From NCBI GenBank assembly GCA_902810755.1, contig CADDYT010000037.1, forward strand, positions 1 to 47,602: DNA of 47,602 nucleotides, read 5' to 3'. Positions within the stretch are counted from its first letter, which is position 1. The number at the start of each line of letters is the position of its first letter. Shown here piece by piece: positions 1 to 8,121 of the stretch. Origin of the DNA: Chloroflexota bacterium. Lineage in GTDB: Bacteria; Chloroflexota; Ktedonobacteria; Ktedonobacterales; Ktedonobacteraceae. A program made the translations under genes and the position numbers. Under the pieces are notes generated by a model. That model saw only the letters and a list, made by a program, of their open reading frames with translations, did not search any database and was not told the DNA's origin.

Positions 1-1407
1 ATCCCCCCCCAGGCCACCCGCAAGGGGTGGCCCTACTATATACGTCCCCATTCCCTGCCCCCCACGCTCGTTGTCGGCGTCGTGTATAGTAGGGCCACCC
101 CTTGCGGGTGGCCTGGGGTTGGCGGGTGGCCTGGGGGATGCGTTTGACCCCTGGTTGGTGTTTGGCCTGGGGGATGCATTTGACCCCTGGTTGGCGGGTG
201 GCTCCTGGTTGGCGGGTGGCCTGGCGAGGGCGACTGGCCCCGGGTTTGTGATCGGCCCCGGGTTTGTGATCGGCCGGGGGTTGGCGGGGCCAATAATAGC
301 ATCCAGCGCCTGCTGCTGTTCCGTTGTGAGCGACAATGGCTCGCTCTGCGTAATATTCACGCTCGTCAGGGGGTCGCGTTGCACCTCGACTTCTTCGATG
401 CTGATGATGCCTTGCTGTACCAGCGCCTGCAGGCGGGCAGGGGTGAGGGCGCTGGCTTTGCATAACGCGCCGGGCGTCCAGTGGCCCTGAGAGGGGCTGT
501 GGGCGCTCTGCTCGAGCAGGTCGATGGCGACCAGTTGCCGCCGGGCCTGCAAGGCTTCTCTGTCTTGCTGTGTGAGGGCCAGCGTGGTCACGGCGGTGGC
601 CGTTGTGCTGGCGGAGCCGGACAGGCTCCAGGGGTCGAGCGCGGGTTGTTTCGCGTTGGGGCGGCGGCGCACATTGTCTGGAGCAAGGTTGAGGGCGGTG
701 CTGGCCTCTTCCTGCTGCTGGCAGCGTTCCAGCGTGCGCTGCCGCCAGGCCGCCAGCGTTTCGTCGTCGGCCACGATGCGCACCACACGCTTGCGGCGCG
801 GTTTGACCTGTGGCTTGCTCAACTGCGCCTCGCGTTTGACGAGGCCGCTGGTTATCGCCTCGCGCAGCAATTCCTGCGCCTTTTTCTGGCCCAGCATCTC
901 TTTGAGCCGCTCAATGTCCAGCGCGCCGTCGGCCAGCAGCAGGCCGATGAGGGCGCGCAGGCGCAGGGAGATGTCCGGCTGCGCCGCCTCGCGCTCCAGC
1001 AGTTCGCTTTTCACCAGCTGCAGCGCGCTCTGCGAACGCTGCATCAGCCCCGGCGGCAGCATCATAAAGGCCGTCAGCGCCAGGGGAGCGACGTAATACG
1101 TTGACATCCACTCGGCCAGGGCGCGCTGGTGCGGTAGCAGGGCGGGTTCGATATCGAGAATAGTCTGAAGCGGGCGCACGGGCTGCGGGATTTCAAAGGG
1201 GGGATATTCAACCCCGGCATGCTCGCCCGGCGCGCCCTCGAAAATATGCCAGACGACGCCCTCGACCAGCCGCTCGCCGTAAGGAACGGCCACGAGCTGG
1301 CCGGGAGAGAGCAGGTCGCGCAGTTCGTCCGGCACGGCATAGGTCAGCAGGGGCTGTTCGCCCTGCCAGCTCGCGGCGGATGTCAGGACTGCGGCAAAGA
1401 CAGGCAT
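1..1407 (-). CDS. priA: Primosomal protein N' (PriA), N-terminal part, runs off the window
   Basis: PriA is the 3'-to-5' DNA helicase that restarts stalled replication forks. The frame is open for 469 codons from an ATG at 1407 to the window edge. The N-terminus has the 3'-end-binding fold of PriA (VPYGERLVEGVVWHIFEG near residues 48-65, HQRALAEWMSTYYVAPLAL near 100). A winged-helix-like part follows, and the helicase domain begins at LTTEQQQALDAI near residue 360. Walker A should come next. Instead the frame enters about 95 codons of low-complexity tandem repeats and a palindromic element that encodes RPPARGGPTI and YIVGPPLAGGLG. The start codon overlaps the mutL stop (TAATG), so the two genes are translationally coupled. 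The helicase motifs lie outside the window, so whether the protein is intact cannot be judged here. Confidence 0.82.
   Translation of the reverse strand, partial: MPVFAAVLTSAASWQGEQPLLTYAVPDELRDLLSPGQLVAVPYGERLVEGVVWHIFEGAPGEHAGVEYPPFEIPQPVRPLQTILDIEPALLPHQRALAEWMSTYYVAPLALTAFMMLPPGLMQRSQSALQLVKSELLEREAAQPDISLRLRALIGLLLADGALDIERLKEMLGQKKAQELLREAITSGLVKREAQLSKPQVKPRRKRVVRIVADDETLAAWRQRTLERCQQQEEASTALNLAPDNVRRRPNAKQPALDPWSLSGSASTTATAVTTLALTQQDREALQARRQLVAIDLLEQSAHSPSQGHWTPGALCKASALTPARLQALVQQGIISIEEVEVQRDPLTSVNITQSEPLSLTTEQQQALDAIIGPANPRPITNPGPITNPGPVALARPPANQEPPANQGSNASPRPNTNQGSNASPRPPANPRPPARGGPTIHDADNERGGQGMGTYIVGPPLAGGLGGD
9..116. repeat. Palindromic element, full copy inside priA
   Basis: Two perfect 32-bp inverted arms lie at 9-40 and 85-116, with a 44-bp loop. 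The arm core is GGCCACCCGCAAGGGGTGG followed by CCCTACTATA. Both arms and the loop are open in the priA frame on the minus strand. A partial further arm (gcgggtggcctgggg) follows at 122-136. Confidence 0.9.
131..272. repeat. In-frame 36-bp and 18-bp tandem duplications in priA
   Basis: A 36-bp unit is duplicated at 131-166 and 167-202 with a few mismatches. An 18-bp unit is perfectly duplicated at 237-254 and 255-272. Both lengths are multiples of three and keep the priA frame open. They encode Pro/Asn/Gly-rich peptides (ITNPGP repeats, SNASPRP repeats) next to the palindromic element. Confidence 0.85.
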
Positions 1408-3557
1408 TAGCGCCTCCCAAACTCGCGTTCCAGCGCGGACAGGCTAAAGTGTACCATCGTTGGGCGACCATGACAGCAGCTATAGGGCGCGTTTGTCTGC
1501 TCCAGTTGCGAGAGCATCTCGCGCATCTCGCTCACGGTCAGGAAGTAGTTGGCCTTGATGGCCGCTTTGCAGGCCACATTCGCCAGCGCGTGTTCCTCCC
1601 ACGTCCCCGTGTGGCCCTGCTGCTCAACGGCGGTCAGGTCGGCCAGCAGCTCGCGGAGCGAACGCGCATTCATCTGTTTGACCAGCACATTCGGCACGGC
1701 CTTCACCAGTACCGCGCCGTCCAGCAGTTCCAGCGCGAAGCCGATCTGCTCCAGTTGCGCCAGGTGTTCCTCCAGCGCCTCCATCTCCGCCGGGGCAAGC
1801 TCCAGCCGGATGGGCGTCAGCAGCATCTGCGAGATGGGCGTGCGCGCCTGCAGCGCCGCCACCATGCGTTCCAGCAAAATGCGCTCGTGGGCCGCGTGCT
1901 GGTCGATCAGATACATGCCATCCGGCCCCTCCGTCACAATATAGCTCTGCGAAAGCTGCCCGATCACGCGCAGTGGCGGCAACCTGCGCCCCAGGTCACC
2001 CGCAAGGGGTGGCCCTGCTATATTCGCCGCATTCGTACCCCCCATGCCAGCCGTCGGCCCCATGCCAGCCGTCGGCCCCAGGCCACCCGCAAGGGGTGGC
2101 CCTACTATATCCCCCGTCGGCAGACCACCCGCCACTGGCCGGTCAACCGCCATCCCCAGGCCACCCGCAAGGGGTGGCCCTACTATACTACTGGCCTCTG
2201 TATCATCCGGGGAGCTGTCGGGTATAGCAGGGCCATCCCCTTGCGGGTGGCCTGGGGTGGTATCGTTGTGTACATGGCTTTGCCAGAGTCGTGAGAGCAG
2301 GGGCGGCTTTGTGCCTGTCTCTTCCTCCGTGACGGTCAGCCAGGGATTATCTTTTGGAAGGGCGCGCCTGCTGCCGCTAGATTGTTCTTCGGGCGAAGCA
2401 ACCTCTTCCTCCTGCTCCTCTACCTCTTCGCCCTCGTCAAACTCAAGCTCGATGTCCAGCTCGCCTGGCTCTGTTTGTGCGGGCGTTGTTGCCGTCTTCG
2501 TTGATTTCACGGCGGGTTCGCTGTCGCGGCTCCATCGGGGCATCTCGGCCTGAGCGAGCAGGGCATTGCGCACAGCGCGCAGGACGGCGGCATAGACGCG
2601 GCGTTCCTTGAGGAAGCGAATCTCCGTCTTGGCCGGATGCACATTCACATCCAGTTGCGAGGGGTCGAGCGTGATGTTGACGACGCTGATGGGATGCCGC
2701 CCGGCCAGCAGCAGCGAGTGGTACGCCTCCTCGACGGCACTGGTCAGCACGCGGCTCATCACCCAGCGCCGGTTGACGAAGAAGGAGATATACTGGCGCG
2801 TACTCTTATAACAGGCAGGCAGGCTGGTATAGCCGGAGACGACGGGCCGTTCCGGGTCGTTGTCCTTCTCATTGCCCTCCAGACTGCTGATCGGCACCAT
2901 CTGCTCCGCCACCTGCAGGCCATAAATCTCGATCAGCACGCTGGCAAGCTGCCCATCGCCGGGCGTAGCGAACATCTGCCGCCCCTCGCTATAGACGCTG
3001 AAGCGAATTTCGGGATAGGCCAGCGCGTACTGTTCCAGCATGTGCAGGCAGTGGCTGACCTCCGTGTTGCGGCTCTTGAGAAATTTCAGGCGCGCAGGCA
3101 CGGCGCTGAAGAGGTTGCGCACCGTCAGCGTCGTCCCCTCTGCGCTTGCCGCCACCTGCGGCTCCGAAATCTGCCCGTTGGCGGCGCTCACCGTCGCGCC
3201 CTGCTGCGCCCCCCGCGCCCGGCTCAGCAGCGTCACCTCCGCCACCGCCGCGATACTCGCCAGCGCCTCGCCGCGGAAGCCGAGCGTGCGGATATGCTCA
3301 AGGTCATCAATCACCGCAACCTTGCTCGTCGCGTGCCGCGCCAGCGCCAGCGGCAACTCCTCCACCGCAATGCCGCAGCCATTATCGGTGACGCGGATCA
3401 GTTGCAGGCCGCCATTCGTCAGGTCAACGCGAATCTGCGTCGCCCCGGCATCAATACTATTCTCAATCAGTTCCTTAACCACCGAAGCGGGCCGTTCAAC
3501 CACCTCTCCGGCAGCAATCTTCGCCGCCACATCCGGCTCAAGCTGGCGTATAGGCAT
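1407..3557 (-). CDS. mutL: DNA mismatch repair protein MutL (endonuclease type)
   Basis: MutL is the GHKL ATPase that links MutS mismatch recognition to strand incision. The N-terminal ATPase has ENSIDAGAT, DNGCGI and LGFRGEALASI (residues 30-100), then the transducer domain to about residue 335 (NVHPAKTEIRF). A linker rich in Glu follows. The C-terminal dimerisation domain starts near residue 530 and carries DQHAAHERILLE, matching the DQHA(X)2E(X)4E endonuclease motif, plus ACKAAIK and CCHGRP. It is therefore the self-nicking type used by bacteria without MutH. At 716 residues it is long for the family because about 89 residues (434-522) are encoded by palindromic repeat arms inserted in the linker. 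The start is an ATG at 3557. The gene is first in an operon with priA. Confidence 0.95.
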   Translation of the reverse strand: MPIRQLEPDVAAKIAAGEVVERPASVVKELIENSIDAGATQIRVDLTNGGLQLIRVTDNGCGIAVEELPLALARHATSKVAVIDDLEHIRTLGFRGEALASIAAVAEVTLLSRARGAQQGATVSAANGQISEPQVAASAEGTTLTVRNLFSAVPARLKFLKSRNTEVSHCLHMLEQYALAYPEIRFSVYSEGRQMFATPGDGQLASVLIEIYGLQVAEQMVPISSLEGNEKDNDPERPVVSGYTSLPACYKSTRQYISFFVNRRWVMSRVLTSAVEEAYHSLLLAGRHPISVVNITLDPSQLDVNVHPAKTEIRFLKERRVYAAVLRAVRNALLAQAEMPRWSRDSEPAVKSTKTATTPAQTEPGELDIELEFDEGEEVEEQEEEVASPEEQSSGSRRALPKDNPWLTVTEEETGTKPPLLSRLWQSHVHNDTTPGHPQGDGPAIPDSSPDDTEASSIVGPPLAGGLGMAVDRPVAGGLPTGDIVGPPLAGGLGPTAGMGPTAGMGGTNAANIAGPPLAGDLGRRLPPLRVIGQLSQSYIVTEGPDGMYLIDQHAAHERILLERMVAALQARTPISQMLLTPIRLELAPAEMEALEEHLAQLEQIGFALELLDGAVLVKAVPNVLVKQMNARSLRELLADLTAVEQQGHTGTWEEHALANVACKAAIKANYFLTVSEMREMLSQLEQTNAPYSCCHGRPTMVHFSLSALEREFGRR
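1991..2255. repeat. Palindromic element cluster inside mutL (four arms)
   Basis: Arms lie at 1991-2022, 2078-2109, 2156-2187 (all reading as GGCCACCCGCAAGGGG on the plus strand, with GGTCACC in the first) and 2223-2255 in the opposite orientation. The last two form a hairpin. An 18-bp unit (catgccagccgtcggccc) is duplicated exactly at 2043-2060 and 2061-2078. Everything is open in the mutL frame and encodes IVGPPLAGGLG twice, IAGPPLAGDLG, GHPQGDGPAI and GPTAGM repeats. Confidence 0.9.
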
Positions 3558-3611
3558 AGCAATGTATCTCTCTTATCTCTCGCGAAAGAAAAAAAACCTT
3601 CTCTCAATTAA

Positions 3612-3636
3612 GAACGATTGTTCTGAGTCAATTATA
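3612..3636 (-). promoter_or_regulatory. mutL promoter -10 with a candidate LexA-type operator
   Basis: On the minus strand TATAAT (3631-3636) lies 74 bp before the mutL start. Seven bases downstream of it is GAACAATCGTTC (3612-3623), inside the 14-bp perfect inverted repeat AGAAC-4-GTTCT. This fits the GAAC-N4-GTTC core of Gram-positive LexA/DinR boxes and would cover the transcription start. No good -35 is seen. Regulation by LexA is inferred from the pattern alone. Confidence 0.4.
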
Positions 3637-3677
3637 ACATAGGAACGCTGTTTGTGCGCACCGGAACAAACAGCGCA

Positions 3678-4097
3678 TCAAGTAGGAGGCAAATTTTTAG
3701 TGGATGGACGGGCAATCTGAATGGGAATAGTTAGCGATAGGCTTTCCCATACTCGATCTGTGGTAACAGCGGGAAGACCAAGGTGGCCTGCCAGTGCAAG
3801 ACAGGCACGATCGCCGAGGGAGAGGCCAGCTTTTTTAGTAGCCAGACGTAATAAGCCAGCTTTGTAGGCAAACACGCTATCAAAATCAACTATCGTAATG
3901 CCAAGTGCATCAAGTGCTTCGTGGATAGCCTCTTCAGGCATACCTGCCTCGCTGAGTTTTGCTACAACCTCTGAAAGGTTTATGGTACTCATGGACGCGC
4001 CCTCTTCAATGAGCCTTGCTACCTGTTCGCTCCCTGGCTCTTCATTTAGAAGGGCTAGCAGGGCGGAAGCATCCAGAACAACTTTACTCATCCTCAA
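3678..4097 (-). CDS. vapC: PIN-domain ribonuclease toxin (VapC family)
   Basis: VapC-type PIN ribonucleases cleave tRNA or other RNAs when freed from their antitoxin. This 139-residue protein has the expected acidic residues: VVLDASALLALLNEEPG at the N-terminus (first Asp), TINLSEVVAKL (Glu near residue 43) and LGDRACLALAGHLGLPAVTTD (Asp/Asp pair near 95-115). Length is typical. The start ATG at 4097 overlaps the stop of the upstream antitoxin by four bases (ATGA), the usual arrangement for co-translated toxin-antitoxin pairs. A second ATG two codons inside is also possible. It appears intact. Confidence 0.88.
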   Translation of the reverse strand: MRMSKVVLDASALLALLNEEPGSEQVARLIEEGASMSTINLSEVVAKLSEAGMPEEAIHEALDALGITIVDFDSVFAYKAGLLRLATKKAGLSLGDRACLALAGHLGLPAVTTDRVWESLSLTIPIQIARPSTKNLPPT

Positions 4098-4333
4098 TTT
4101 TCCGCCCTGCGTTCGGCAATCAACTCATCAGCAAGAGAACGTCCCTGCGGAATGTAGCGCCGTACCAGTTCCTGCGCTCGTTTGATAGCCTGCCGGGGCG
4201 TAAAAACACGTACTTCTCCGTCTTCCAGCCGCAAAACAACCTCATCGCCCACTTGCAAGCCTAATGCCTGACGGTACTCAGCAGGGATTACTATTCTGCC
4301 GCCTTCAGCCAGTTTTGTTCTTACTTCAATCAT
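4094..4333 (-). CDS. vapB: AbrB/MazE-type antitoxin (VapB)
   Basis: This 79-residue protein has a swapped-hairpin AbrB DNA-binding domain: the pattern GGRIVIPAEYRQALGLQVGD followed by VVLRLEDGEVRVFTP is characteristic. The C-terminal tail (QGRSLADELIAERR) is the part that would wrap the toxin. It should bind and inhibit the PIN toxin encoded immediately downstream and repress its own promoter. The ATG at 4333 is preceded by a clear ribosome site (GAGGTGA). A TATAAT hexamer on the minus strand at 4387-4392 is the likely -10 for the pair. Confidence 0.88.
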   Translation of the reverse strand: MIEVRTKLAEGGRIVIPAEYRQALGLQVGDEVVLRLEDGEVRVFTPRQAIKRAQELVRRYIPQGRSLADELIAERRAEN

Positions 4334-4677
4334 ATGTCACCTCGTAAGAATTTGCCACATTTGTCATTCTATGTCATACACAACAGATTATACCATATTT
4401 TACCAGACTCATGTTTCCCCTTCTATAAATTTCGTCTATATATCAGTTCCTTCTCGAAAGGCGACGTCTGCGTGCTGCCTACGTTCGGCAATTTCGTCCG
4501 GTTCCTGATGGGAGGGTTTGTTCTCCCCGTTGGCATCAATTTTGAAAGGGTCTCCTTGAAAACGAGGAACGCATGCATATGGAGATGAGGTATTGTCCTT
4601 TGTTGTCTTCGTTTTCCTTCAGGAAACTTCTCTTTCTTTGTCAATTTCTGTTATTTGATTGGCACTCTAAAGGGACA
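4334..4677. other. Intergenic region, vapBC promoter only
   Basis: About 340 bp between the antitoxin and the glutamine synthetase stop. It holds the vapBC ribosome site and a minus-strand TATAAT (4387-4392). The rest is less GC-rich than its surroundings and shows no open frame with family resemblance, no RNA gene and no palindromic element. Confidence 0.5.
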
Positions 4678-6177
4678 TTAAAACACCGGCAAATAGCGGT
4701 CGATTTCCCAGGAGTGGACCTGTTTGCGGTAGTCGGTCCATTCGATGGTTTTGGCTTCGATGAAGCCTTCGTAGATGGAGTCGCCGAGGGTTTCGCGGAT
4801 GAGGGGGTCCTGGCGCAGGCCGTCGAGAGCTTCGCCGAGGGTGGCGGGCAGGAGGCGCGAGCGGCGGTGCAGGCGTTCGTTTTCGTCGCGCAGGAAGAGG
4901 CTCTCGTCCATGGCCGGGGGGAGGGGGAGTTTGCGCAGGATGCCGTCGAGGCCGGCGCGCAGCATGACGGCGAGGGCGAGGTAGGGATTGCAACTGGGGT
5001 CGCTGCAGCGCAATTCGATACGCGCCGAGTGCTGGCGGTCGGGGCCGGGACGCGGGACGCGGATGAGGGCTTCGCGGTTGACACGGCCCCAGTTGATGTA
5101 GACGGGCGCTTCGTAGCCCGGCACGAGCCGTTTGTAGGAGTTGACCAGGGGGGCGAGGATGGCGCACATGCCGGTGGCGTGGGCCAGTTGCCCGGCGATG
5201 AAGTAGCGGGCGATATCCGATAGCCCGAACTCGCCCTGTTCGTCGACGAAGACGTTTTGCCCGCTTGCGCTGTGGACAAGCTGCTGGTGGATGTGCAGGC
5301 CGGAGCCGTTGACGCCGTAGAAAGGTTTGGGCAGGAAGGTGGCGTAGAGGCCGTGCTGGGCGGCGATGGCTTTGAGGACGTATCTTGCCGTCATCAGCCC
5401 GTCGGCGATGCGCAGCGCGTCTGCCATTTCAAAGTCCAGTTCGTGCTGCCCGGCGGCGACTTCGTGGTGGCTGGCCTCGATGGTAATGCCCATCTGCTGC
5501 AATGCCTCGACCATTGACCGGCGCACCGCAGCGGCAGGGTCGGTTGAGAGGTCGAAGTAGCCGCCGCGATCATACGGCAGAGGCGCGGGCGTCTTCCCCT
5601 CCATCTGCAGGAGGAAGAATTCCAGTTCGGGGGCGGCGAGAAACTCGTAGCCCAGCGAGCGCGCCACGTCCAGCGCGCGCAGCAGGGTGGTGCGCGGGTC
5701 GCCCTCGAAGAGTTCGTTATCGGGCAGGCGCACGTCGCAGATCACCCGCGCCACCACGTCATCTTCGGCTACCTGCTGGCCGGAGGACGCTCTATGCGTA
5801 AAGCGCGACGGCTGCGGGTGCAGCGCCTGGCCGGGCAGTACGGCGAAGGTGGCGAGATCGGGATAGAGATACATATCGCTTTCGGCGATGCGCGCGAAAC
5901 CTTCCAGTGAGGAGCCGTCGAACCACTTGCCGTGCAACAGGCAATCGGCGAACTGCTCCACCGGAATGGTCACGCACTTCGCTATCCCCACCACGTCCGT
6001 AAATTCCAGGTTGATAAAACGCACGCCCTCGGCCTCGACTGTTGCCAGCACGCGCTCCCGTGCCTGCTGCTCGTCTCCCTGTCTCTCTGCTCTCTGTGAC
6101 CTGTGCTGCTCCGACTCTGTTCCTGCCATCTCCCGGCTCCTTAGCTCTCTGTTCCTTGCTCCATTGCACCTGTACAT
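4678..6177 (-). CDS. glnA: Type I glutamine synthetase
   Basis: The enzyme makes glutamine from glutamate, ammonia and ATP. GSI landmarks are in order: the beta-grasp with FTDVVGIAKCVTIP, MFDGSS-like WFDGSSLEGFARIAESDMYL, the metal and ATP region (AAPELEFFLL; EVAAGQHELDF), NGSGLHIHQQL, NSYKRLVPGYEAPVYINWG and RIELRCSDPSCNPYLALA. Length (499 residues) is slightly over the usual because of a charged N-terminal tail. The Tyr adenylylated in proteobacterial enzymes is not found in the corresponding ESLFLRDENERL segment, while the Arg used for feedback inhibition in the Bacillus enzyme (GFARIAESD) is present. It is thus more like the GSI-alpha class. The ATG at 6177 follows GGGAGGGGTGA. A later ATG (MAGTES) is an alternative start. 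Confidence 0.93.
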   Translation of the reverse strand: MYRCNGARNRELRSREMAGTESEQHRSQRAERQGDEQQARERVLATVEAEGVRFINLEFTDVVGIAKCVTIPVEQFADCLLHGKWFDGSSLEGFARIAESDMYLYPDLATFAVLPGQALHPQPSRFTHRASSGQQVAEDDVVARVICDVRLPDNELFEGDPRTTLLRALDVARSLGYEFLAAPELEFFLLQMEGKTPAPLPYDRGGYFDLSTDPAAAVRRSMVEALQQMGITIEASHHEVAAGQHELDFEMADALRIADGLMTARYVLKAIAAQHGLYATFLPKPFYGVNGSGLHIHQQLVHSASGQNVFVDEQGEFGLSDIARYFIAGQLAHATGMCAILAPLVNSYKRLVPGYEAPVYINWGRVNREALIRVPRPGPDRQHSARIELRCSDPSCNPYLALAVMLRAGLDGILRKLPLPPAMDESLFLRDENERLHRRSRLLPATLGEALDGLRQDPLIRETLGDSIYEGFIEAKTIEWTDYRKQVHSWEIDRYLPVF

Positions 6178-6285
6178 GTAAAAGAATCACCCCTCCCGGC
6201 CAGAAACCGCTCCGGCGGGTAACGTCCATTATAGCAGATTATCCCGCTCGCACAAAGAGGATCAGAGCATGAAAGAAATCGGCGC

Positions 6286-7152
6286 CTACGGATTTATGTG
6301 TATTCCCACGCGTTCCAGCAGGTCGCGGCTGAGTTCGGCGCGATATTTCCGGGGCATGCGCGAAGGGAAGCCGTGGGAGTCGGAGCCGGTACTCATGAGC
6401 AGGGAGTGCTGGCGGGCGTAGGCGAGATAGGTTTCGACCAGTTCCGGGCTGTGGGAAGGATGGTAGACTTCGATGCCGTCGATGGGGATTTCCGCGCGCA
6501 CCTGATCGAGCAGCGCGGGTTCGTAGAAGGTGAAGCCGGGTTCGCGCCGACCGGGGTGGGCAATGAGGCAGACGGCCCCGCTGCGGTGCGCCGCCTCGAC
6601 TGTTTCCGCCATATCCACCTTGATCTCATGGAAGCCGACCTCGCTCATGATCTGAATAGCCTCGCGCCAGTGCTTAATGTAGCCATGTTCGCGCAGCAAC
6701 ATGATATTATTGGCCGTGCGCACCGGCAGCCCATCGCTGGCGGGCAGCAGCTCCTGACGGCGCGGAAACTGATAGCCCTTGCGCAACAATCCCTCGTAGA
6801 CGGCCAGCGCCATCTCCTGCTGGCGACGCTCAATCTGCGCCGTCAGGTTGGCCAGCAAGTTTTCCTGCGGGTCAAAGCCGTAGCAAAGCAGGTCGCCCAT
6901 TTTGCCCCGCCAGGCGGTACTCATCTCCACTGCTGGCAGGATCGGCAGGCCCTTTTGCCCCGCCAGTTCCTGAATATGGCCCACCATATCTACGCGGTCG
7001 TGGTCGGTTACAGCCGCCAGGGCAAAGCCTTCGCCTCGCAGGTAATCAATCAATTCTTCATCGGTCAAACGCCCATCGCTATACGTAGTATGCATATGCA
7101 GGTCAATCGCTGCGTCGGGGGCAAGGGATGTATCACCTATCAAACGTGACAA
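6286..7152 (-). CDS. PHP-domain metal-dependent phosphoesterase (TrpH/YciV-like)
   Basis: PHP proteins of this type hydrolyse nucleotide or oligonucleotide phosphates using a trinuclear metal centre. Metal ligands visible are DLHMHTTYSDG (residues 17-27), VTDHDRVD (near 50), ILPAVEMS (Glu near 76), CLIAHPGRREPG (near 197) and STGSDSHGFPS near the C-terminus. Length of 288 residues matches the family. The start is a TTG at 7152 with a strong AAGGAGTGAG ribosome site; no upstream ATG is better placed. Exact substrate cannot be told from sequence; a 5'-3' exoribonuclease or 3',5'-nucleotide phosphatase role is known for relatives. Confidence 0.85.
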   Translation of the reverse strand: MSRLIGDTSLAPDAAIDLHMHTTYSDGRLTDEELIDYLRGEGFALAAVTDHDRVDMVGHIQELAGQKGLPILPAVEMSTAWRGKMGDLLCYGFDPQENLLANLTAQIERRQQEMALAVYEGLLRKGYQFPRRQELLPASDGLPVRTANNIMLLREHGYIKHWREAIQIMSEVGFHEIKVDMAETVEAAHRSGAVCLIAHPGRREPGFTFYEPALLDQVRAEIPIDGIEVYHPSHSPELVETYLAYARQHSLLMSTGSDSHGFPSRMPRKYRAELSRDLLERVGIHINP

Positions 7153-7314
7153 AACTCACTCCTTCATGAGGCAAAAACGACAGAATATATTCATTTTTAT
7201 CATACCATATATTGCCTGCATAGTGGGCTTGCCAGAGGGCACGGTGAGAGGGTAAAATGAGATTGAACCCCGCACACCTGTCGTAACGCTCTTGAAAGGA
7301 GTCATCATCTACTG

Positions 7315-8031
7315 ATGAACACGACACAGCTGGCTGCCGCACTCTACCAGTTGCAGCAGCTTGACCTCGAACTGGACCGCATCGTTTCGGAACAGCAGGC
7401 CATCGCCAGTTCACTGCAAGCCAACAGCCGCGTACAGAAGCTTCGTAAGGAACACGAAATCGCACAGCAGCAATTACAGAGCGGCCAGCAGGCCCAGAAA
7501 GAGGCGGAATGGACGCTTGAGGAGCTGGGCCGCCGCCTCAAAGCTCAGGAACAACGTCTCTACAGTGGAAATGTGAACAACCCGAAAGAGTTGCAGGCGT
7601 TGCAGCAGGAAATCCAGCGCCTGCGCTCGCAGCAGAGCCGTCAGGAAGATGTGACCCTGGAATTGATGGATGCTACAGAAGCATTAGCAGAAACGGCACG
7701 CAGCAAAGCCGCCGCGTTACAACAGGCAGAGCAAGCCTGGACAGAGGAAAACGCAACGAAGCTGGCGCGCCGCGAGCAACTGGCCGCGCGACAACAGGAA
7801 CTTCAGGCCCAACGCACGCGCCTGACCGACGGCCTTGACGCCGCGCTCCTTCAACGCTACGAAGCCCTGCGTCGCACCAAACAGGGCCGCGCCATCTCGA
7901 AAGTCGAGCAAAACTCCTGTCAGTGGTGCCGTGTCATCCTCACCCCCAGCGAACTTCAGCGCGTGCGCACCAGCAGCGACCTGCAAACCTGCACCAACTG
8001 CGCCCGTATCCTGTACTATGACCGCGCATGA
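7315..8031 (+). CDS. Coiled-coil protein with C4 zinc ribbon (CdsZ/DUF164-type)
   Basis: A 238-residue protein that is almost wholly coiled coil to about residue 190 (Gln/Glu/Leu-rich heptads), then has a compact C4 zinc ribbon with CQWC (around 202-205) and CTNC (around 228-231). This is the layout of the zf-RING_7/DUF164 family, widespread in bacteria and of poorly defined function. GNVNNPKELQALQQEIQRL in the middle is the family's signature helical hairpin. It is divergent from the PHP gene and has an AAAGGAG ribosome site 13 bp before the ATG. A hairpin follows the stop. Confidence 0.85.
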   Translation: MNTTQLAAALYQLQQLDLELDRIVSEQQAIASSLQANSRVQKLRKEHEIAQQQLQSGQQAQKEAEWTLEELGRRLKAQEQRLYSGNVNNPKELQALQQEIQRLRSQQSRQEDVTLELMDATEALAETARSKAAALQQAEQAWTEENATKLARREQLAARQQELQAQRTRLTDGLDAALLQRYEALRRTKQGRAISKVEQNSCQWCRVILTPSELQRVRTSSDLQTCTNCARILYYDRA

Positions 8032-8044
8032 CAGCAATCAGGCA

Positions 8045-8070
8045 GGGGCAATGGGCCTGCCCATTGCTCC
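8045..8070 (+). terminator. Stem-loop after the zinc-ribbon gene
   Basis: GGGGCAATGGGC pairs with GCCCATTGCTCC across a very short loop. It lies 14 bp after the stop of the coiled-coil gene and before a TATAAT (8094-8099) that probably serves the next gene. There is no T-tract, so termination is only a guess. Confidence 0.4.
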
Positions 8071-8121
8071 TACCTTTCCCCGCGCTTTTCGGCTATAATT
8101 AAGGGGGAAAAGGCTGGCCGT

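Noticed and set aside
9..116. Element as a REP/RAYT system
   Set aside because: No RAYT-type (Y1 transposase) gene is in the window, and the tetranucleotide GTAG or GGAG head pattern of REPs is not evident. It cannot be excluded elsewhere in the genome.
481..1104. Long plus-strand open frames across 70-1100 and 1380-3640
   Set aside because: They are antisense shadows of priA and mutL. The minus-strand frames carry family motifs throughout; the plus-strand ones carry none.
1989..2256. Regularly spaced repeats in mutL as a CRISPR array
   Set aside because: Arms occur in both orientations, spacers differ in length, and all sequence is coding in the mutL frame. No cas genes are present.
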